NCBI GenBank assembly: GCA_031267005.1
Contig: JAIRZX010000522.1
Coordinates: 1 to 18,283 of the forward strand
DNA from: Deltaproteobacteria bacterium
GTDB taxonomy: Bacteria > Desulfobacterota > Desulfarculia > Adiutricales > Adiutricaceae
Direction: 5' to 3'
DNA length: 18,283 bases
Shown: positions 14,907 to 18,283 of the stretch, one piece after another
Position numbering within the stretch: the stretch's first letter is position 1
Layout: each line of letters begins with the position of its first letter
Position numbers and translations under genes: made by a program
The notes under the pieces: generated by a model
The model's input: the letters and a program-made list of their open reading frames with translations, nothing else
What the model was told of the DNA's origin: nothing
Database searches by the model: none

Positions 14907-16026
14907 ATGTTTGAGGCTCGCGGGGGGGATCCGGAGGAGGGGCCCGTGGCGGGGGGCGTTCCCCGTCGGGAGGGCCGCGCGGCGATGGGCCGCGGCTGGA
15001 CCGGTATGGCGATGCCGGGCCCTGCCGGGCTTGACGTTCAAGGACGGCAATGCTTTTCCGCCTTAGGCGGCCATAGGGCTCCGGCGTTTTGGACGCCCGA
15101 GGCCGAAGGGGGCCGGCCGGCTGTCGGCAGCCGGGCCCACTCGAAGGCGGCGCGGACGGCCTGTCAAGGCCCTGGAAGCGCCGTGGAAGGGTTCCGCCAA
15201 GGCCGTGGGAGCGCTCAGGGAGGGTTCCGCCTAGGCCGTGGGAGCGCTCAGGGAGGGTTCCGCCTAGGGCCGTGGGAGCTCTCAGGGAGGGTTCCGCCCA
15301 AGCCGGGGGAGCGCTCAGGGAGTGTTCCGCCCAAGCCGGGGGAGCGCTCAGGGAGTGTTCCGCCGAGGCCGGGGGAGCGCTCAGGGAGTGTTCCGCCGAG
15401 GCCGTGGGAAGACCCGGCGGGGGCCCGCCAAGGCCCGGGAAGCGCCCCGGAAAGGTTCAGGCAAGGCCGGGGGAGGACCCGGCGGGGGGCCACAGCCAAT
15501 GCCCATGAAGGGGACGGGAAGCGGTTCAGGAGGGGGGGGAAGGCGGGGCTTCTTCCGCCGCATCTCCGGCGACTACCCCGTAAGCGCCTGCGGCGGTCGG
15601 CGCCCAGTCGTCGTCGGCGAGCCTTGCGGCTGTGAGTCCGTTCCGGTTCAGCCCAAGACCTTGCGGTCGGGCGCCGGCGGACGGGAGCGTTCGCGGCGCC
15701 TTCTTGCCGGCAGGGGCGCGGCCCGTCCGGTCCGGTCGTCACGAAAGCCGCCTGGCTGGCCGGTTTCCGGCGTCACCGCCGCTTCCGCCTCGCCGGGGGG
15801 GGCGAGCCTTGCGGGAGGCCGAAGGCGGCGCGGGGCTTCGGGGCGGGCGAAGCGTAAACTCCCTGGCGGCATTCTCTTTTCAGGCTATTATATGTTATTA
15901 TTACGTGGAATCAAGGAACCGGCGCCCTCTCGGTTGGGATTCGGCTTCCTAATACGCAGGCGGACGGCCGCCGTCCCGGCAGACGCCCGGAAGGCGCCCG
16001 TAAGCCGCAGGGAAGGGAGGCTTAAG
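14907..16026. other. Gene-free region between divergent corC-type and glgB genes
   Basis: No credible gene in about 1.1 kb. It contains the 33-bp array (15168-15487), a GC-rich stretch without signature (15500-15870), and an A+T-rich island (about 15871-15912) with TATTAT hexamers at 15885 and 15896 that probably marks the glgB promoter, though no good -35 box is visible. The open frames across it on both strands reflect the 33-bp (11-codon) repeat and high GC. Confidence 0.6.
15168..15487. repeat. 33-bp minisatellite array, about nine units
   Basis: Units begin with GTTCCGCC at 15191, 15224, 15257, 15291, 15324, 15357 and 15390 (periods 33, 33, 34, 33, 33, 33). A degenerate partial precedes (from 15168), and diverged copies follow at 15423 and 15455. 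The conserved core is GGGAGCGCTCAGGGAG, containing the palindrome GAGCGCTC. Units 4 and 5 are identical; edge units are decayed. There are no unique spacers, so it is not a CRISPR array. Confidence 0.95.
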
Positions 16027-18283
16027 ATGCCCGATTCTTTAACGGATCTTTTCCTGTCCGGCGGTGTCAGCGACCCCTTCTCCGTGTTGGGGGCCAGGCC
16101 CCAGCTGAAGGACGGGAAATCGGCCGTCCTCTTCAGGGTTTTCGCGCCCGGGGCGCTTAGGATAACGGCCCTTTTGCCCGACGGCGAGTTGGAGCTCGCC
16201 TCGGTGGAGCACTCCCCCCCGCCGCCGCCTCCGGCAAGCGGAGCGGACCTCGTCCTCGGGGACGGCCGCCGGGTGTCCCTGTCCCGCGGGACCCCTGCGG
16301 GCTACTGGTCGGCCACCGGCGCTCCCGCCCCCCGCGGGGACCCGGCCGACGCCCCGCCCCCGGCCCCCTCCGGCCCCTCGGGGCTCTTCGAGGGGTGGCA
16401 CTTCGGGGACTACGAGTACAAGCCCTACAAGGTCCGCGCCGATTTCGGGGGCGGGAACGTGTCCGTTTTCTGGGACGCCTACAGCTTCCAGCCCGTGCTG
16501 GGCGAGCTCGATTTGTACCTGTGGAACGAAGGCAACCACTACCGCGTCTACGACAAGCTCGGGGCCCACCCGGTGGTCCACCAGGGGGTGGACGGCACGG
16601 TCTTCGCGGTCTGGGCGCCTTCGGCCAGGAAGGCGGCCCTGGTGGGCGACTTAAACGCCTGGGACGGCCGGCGGCTCCAGATGAGGCCCAGGGGCTCCTC
16701 GGGAGTCTGGGAGATCTTCGCCCCCTACTTCAAGCCGGGGGACCTCTACAAGTTCGAGATAACGGCCCAGGACGGGACCGTGCTCATGAAGTCCGACCCC
16801 ATGGGGTTCCGCATGGAGCAGAGGCCGAAGACCGCCTCCGTGGTCTGCGACCTCGCGGGCTACCGCTGGGGCGACGGGGCCTGGATGGAGGGCCGCGGCC
16901 GCCGCGACCTCTTGGCCGAGCCCATGAGCGTCTACGAGGCGCACCTGGGCTCCTGGAGGCGCAAGGAGGACGGGGGCTGGCTCAACTACCGCGAGATAGC
17001 GGACCAGCTCGTTCCGTACCTGAAGGATCTGGGCTTCAACTGGGTCGAGTTCATGCCCTTGGCGGAGCACCCCTTCGACGCCTCCTGGGGCTACCAGGTG
17101 ACGGGCTACTTCGCCGTCACCTCCCGCTTCGGGACACCGGACGACTTCCGGTACCTGGTGGACCGCCTGCACCAGGAGGGGATCGGCGTCATCATGGACT
17201 GGGTCCCGGCCCACTTCCCCCGCGACTCCTTCGCGCTGGAGTGGTTCGACGGGACGCACCTCTACGAGCACCAGGACCCGCGCCAGGGGGCCCAGGCCGA
17301 CTGGGGGACCCTCATCTTCAACTACGGCAGGAACGAGGTGAAGAACTTCCTCGTGGCGAACGCCCTGTTCTGGGTGGACCAGTACCACGTGGACTCCCTG
17401 CGCGTGGACGCCGTGGCCTCCATGCTCTACCTCGACTACTCCCGCAAGGAGGGCGAGTGGATCCCCAACCGCTTCGGCGGGCGCGAGAACCTGGAAGCCC
17501 TGGAACTCATAAAGACCCTGAACACCAAGCTCTACGAGCTCTACCCCGGGGCTTCCACCATCGCCGAGGAGTCCACCGCCTTCCCCGCCATCTCGCGCCC
17601 GGTGCACCTGGGCGGGCTGGGATTCCTGTTCAAGTGGAACATGGGCTGGATGCACGACATGCTGGGCTTCATGGAAAAGGACCCGGTCTACCGCCGCTAC
17701 AACATGGAGAGGCTCACCTTCGCGCTCCTGTACGCCTTCCACGAGAACTTCATCCTGCCCCTGTCCCACGACGAGGTGGTCTACGGCAAGAAGTCGCTGT
17801 GGGACAAGATGCCGGGGGACGGCTGGCAGAAGTGCGCGAACCTGAGGCTCCTCCTTGCGTACATGTTCGCCGAGCCGGGCAAGAAGCTGATCTTCATGGG
17901 GGGGGAGTTCGGCCAGATCTGGGAGTGGGACCACAGCACCCAGCTCTCCTGGCAGCTCCTGGACGATCCGGCCCACGCGAAGCTCCAGGCCTTCGTGCGC
18001 GACCTGAACCGCCTGTACAGGAGCGAGCCCGCCATGCACGAGCTCGACTACGACTGGCGCGGCTTCGAGTGGATAGACTTCCGCGACAACGACTCCACGG
18101 TCGTGAGCTTCCTGAGGAAGGCCAAGGACCCGGCCGACGAGGTCTTCTTCGCCTTCAACTTCACCCCCGTGGTGCGCCGCGGCTACCGCCTGGGCTGCCC
18201 GGGGCCGGGCTGGTACAAGGAGCTCATTAACTCCGACTCCGACATCTACGGCGGCGGAAACGTGGGGCTGGGCGGGGGCTGCG
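16027..18283 (+). CDS. glgB: 1,4-alpha-glucan (glycogen) branching enzyme, 3' end cut off
   Basis: This GH13 cytoplasmic enzyme creates alpha-1,6 branches in glycogen by moving alpha-1,4 chains. 752 codons are present; the family is usually about 630-760, so only a little is missing. The ATG at 16027 has GGGAGG six bases upstream. The N-terminal module begins DPFSVLGA and contains Pro-rich inserts near residues 63-69 and 101-118. A CBM48 domain follows (about 165-290, with YDKLGAHPV and VWAPSARKAALVGDLNAWDG). The catalytic barrel has EFMPLAEHPFDASWGYQVTGY, the nucleophile D461 in SLRVDAVASMLY, the acid/base Glu in AEEST (514-515) and D582 in LSHDEVVYGK. All three catalytic positions are intact. 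The last visible part is the C-terminal beta-domain. No other glg gene is in the window. Confidence 0.97.
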   Translation, partial: MPDSLTDLFLSGGVSDPFSVLGARPQLKDGKSAVLFRVFAPGALRITALLPDGELELASVEHSPPPPPPASGADLVLGDGRRVSLSRGTPAGYWSATGAPAPRGDPADAPPPAPSGPSGLFEGWHFGDYEYKPYKVRADFGGGNVSVFWDAYSFQPVLGELDLYLWNEGNHYRVYDKLGAHPVVHQGVDGTVFAVWAPSARKAALVGDLNAWDGRRLQMRPRGSSGVWEIFAPYFKPGDLYKFEITAQDGTVLMKSDPMGFRMEQRPKTASVVCDLAGYRWGDGAWMEGRGRRDLLAEPMSVYEAHLGSWRRKEDGGWLNYREIADQLVPYLKDLGFNWVEFMPLAEHPFDASWGYQVTGYFAVTSRFGTPDDFRYLVDRLHQEGIGVIMDWVPAHFPRDSFALEWFDGTHLYEHQDPRQGAQADWGTLIFNYGRNEVKNFLVANALFWVDQYHVDSLRVDAVASMLYLDYSRKEGEWIPNRFGGRENLEALELIKTLNTKLYELYPGASTIAEESTAFPAISRPVHLGGLGFLFKWNMGWMHDMLGFMEKDPVYRRYNMERLTFALLYAFHENFILPLSHDEVVYGKKSLWDKMPGDGWQKCANLRLLLAYMFAEPGKKLIFMGGEFGQIWEWDHSTQLSWQLLDDPAHAKLQAFVRDLNRLYRSEPAMHELDYDWRGFEWIDFRDNDSTVVSFLRKAKDPADEVFFAFNFTPVVRRGYRLGCPGPGWYKELINSDSDIYGGGNVGLGGGC

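Noticed and set aside
15168..15487. CRISPR array
   Set aside because: The 33-bp units abut directly with no unique spacers, and no cas gene is present.
13797..15635. 612-codon + strand frame antisense to the CorC-type gene and through the 33-bp array
   Set aside because: Antisense shadow of a well-supported gene joined to the 11-codon repeat; no start signal or recognised domain.
16395..18230. 611-codon + strand frame inside glgB
   Set aside because: It overlaps the glgB frame along its length and gives Arg/Gly/Pro/Leu text; glgB has complete catalytic motifs in its own frame.

Overview
The window is high-GC DNA from a Gram-negative bacterium. An outer-membrane autotransporter, a BamD lipoprotein and a CorC-type membrane protein show the double membrane. 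Codon third positions in the real genes are strongly G/C. Gene content and style would fit a Desulfovibrio-like or other deltaproteobacterial lineage, but no 16S rRNA or other marker is present, so this is only a guess. Coding density is low: ten CDSs (two cut by the window edges) are separated by long spacers full of decayed gene copies, tandem repeats and purine- or pyrimidine-biased low-complexity DNA.

Layout. 1-486: 3' end of a metal ABC-transporter permease (+). 1069-1946: two-gene unit (+) behind a good sigma70-like promoter, encoding a small protein of unknown function and a membrane-anchored coiled-coil protein with a C-terminal HTH-like motif. 2343-3190: decayed DNA (-) holding a broken copy of the nucleoside phosphorylase joined to a fragment of the autotransporter beta-domain; intact relatives of both lie in this window. 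3264-6656: intact subtilisin-type (S8) autotransporter protease (-), with a candidate promoter near 7013-7041. 6944-9114: about 2 kb without a recognisable gene, carrying an AT-rich island, several microsatellites and a 93-nt pure pyrimidine run. 9115-9837: intact nucleoside phosphorylase (-). 10243-10941: DUF456 membrane protein (-), preceded by a Lys/Arg-rich reading frame that ends in the ATGA of its start. 11643-12769: thioredoxin and bamD, overlapping (+), closed by a strong intrinsic terminator. 13557-14906: CorC/HlyC-type CNNM-CBS protein (-). 15168-15487: minisatellite of about nine 33-bp units. 16027-18283: glycogen branching enzyme glgB (+), cut by the window end.

How the genes relate. 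They are mostly unrelated housekeeping and envelope functions: metal import, outer-membrane assembly (bamD with a translationally coupled thioredoxin), purine or pyrimidine salvage, glycogen synthesis, and a secreted protease. I see no mobile element, CRISPR array, tRNA or rRNA, and no convincing new multi-gene system. The most unusual content is genome-structural: the chimeric phosphorylase/autotransporter remnant, the 33-bp array, the repeat-rich spacers, and homopolymer tracts that decide reading frame in the DUF456 unit.
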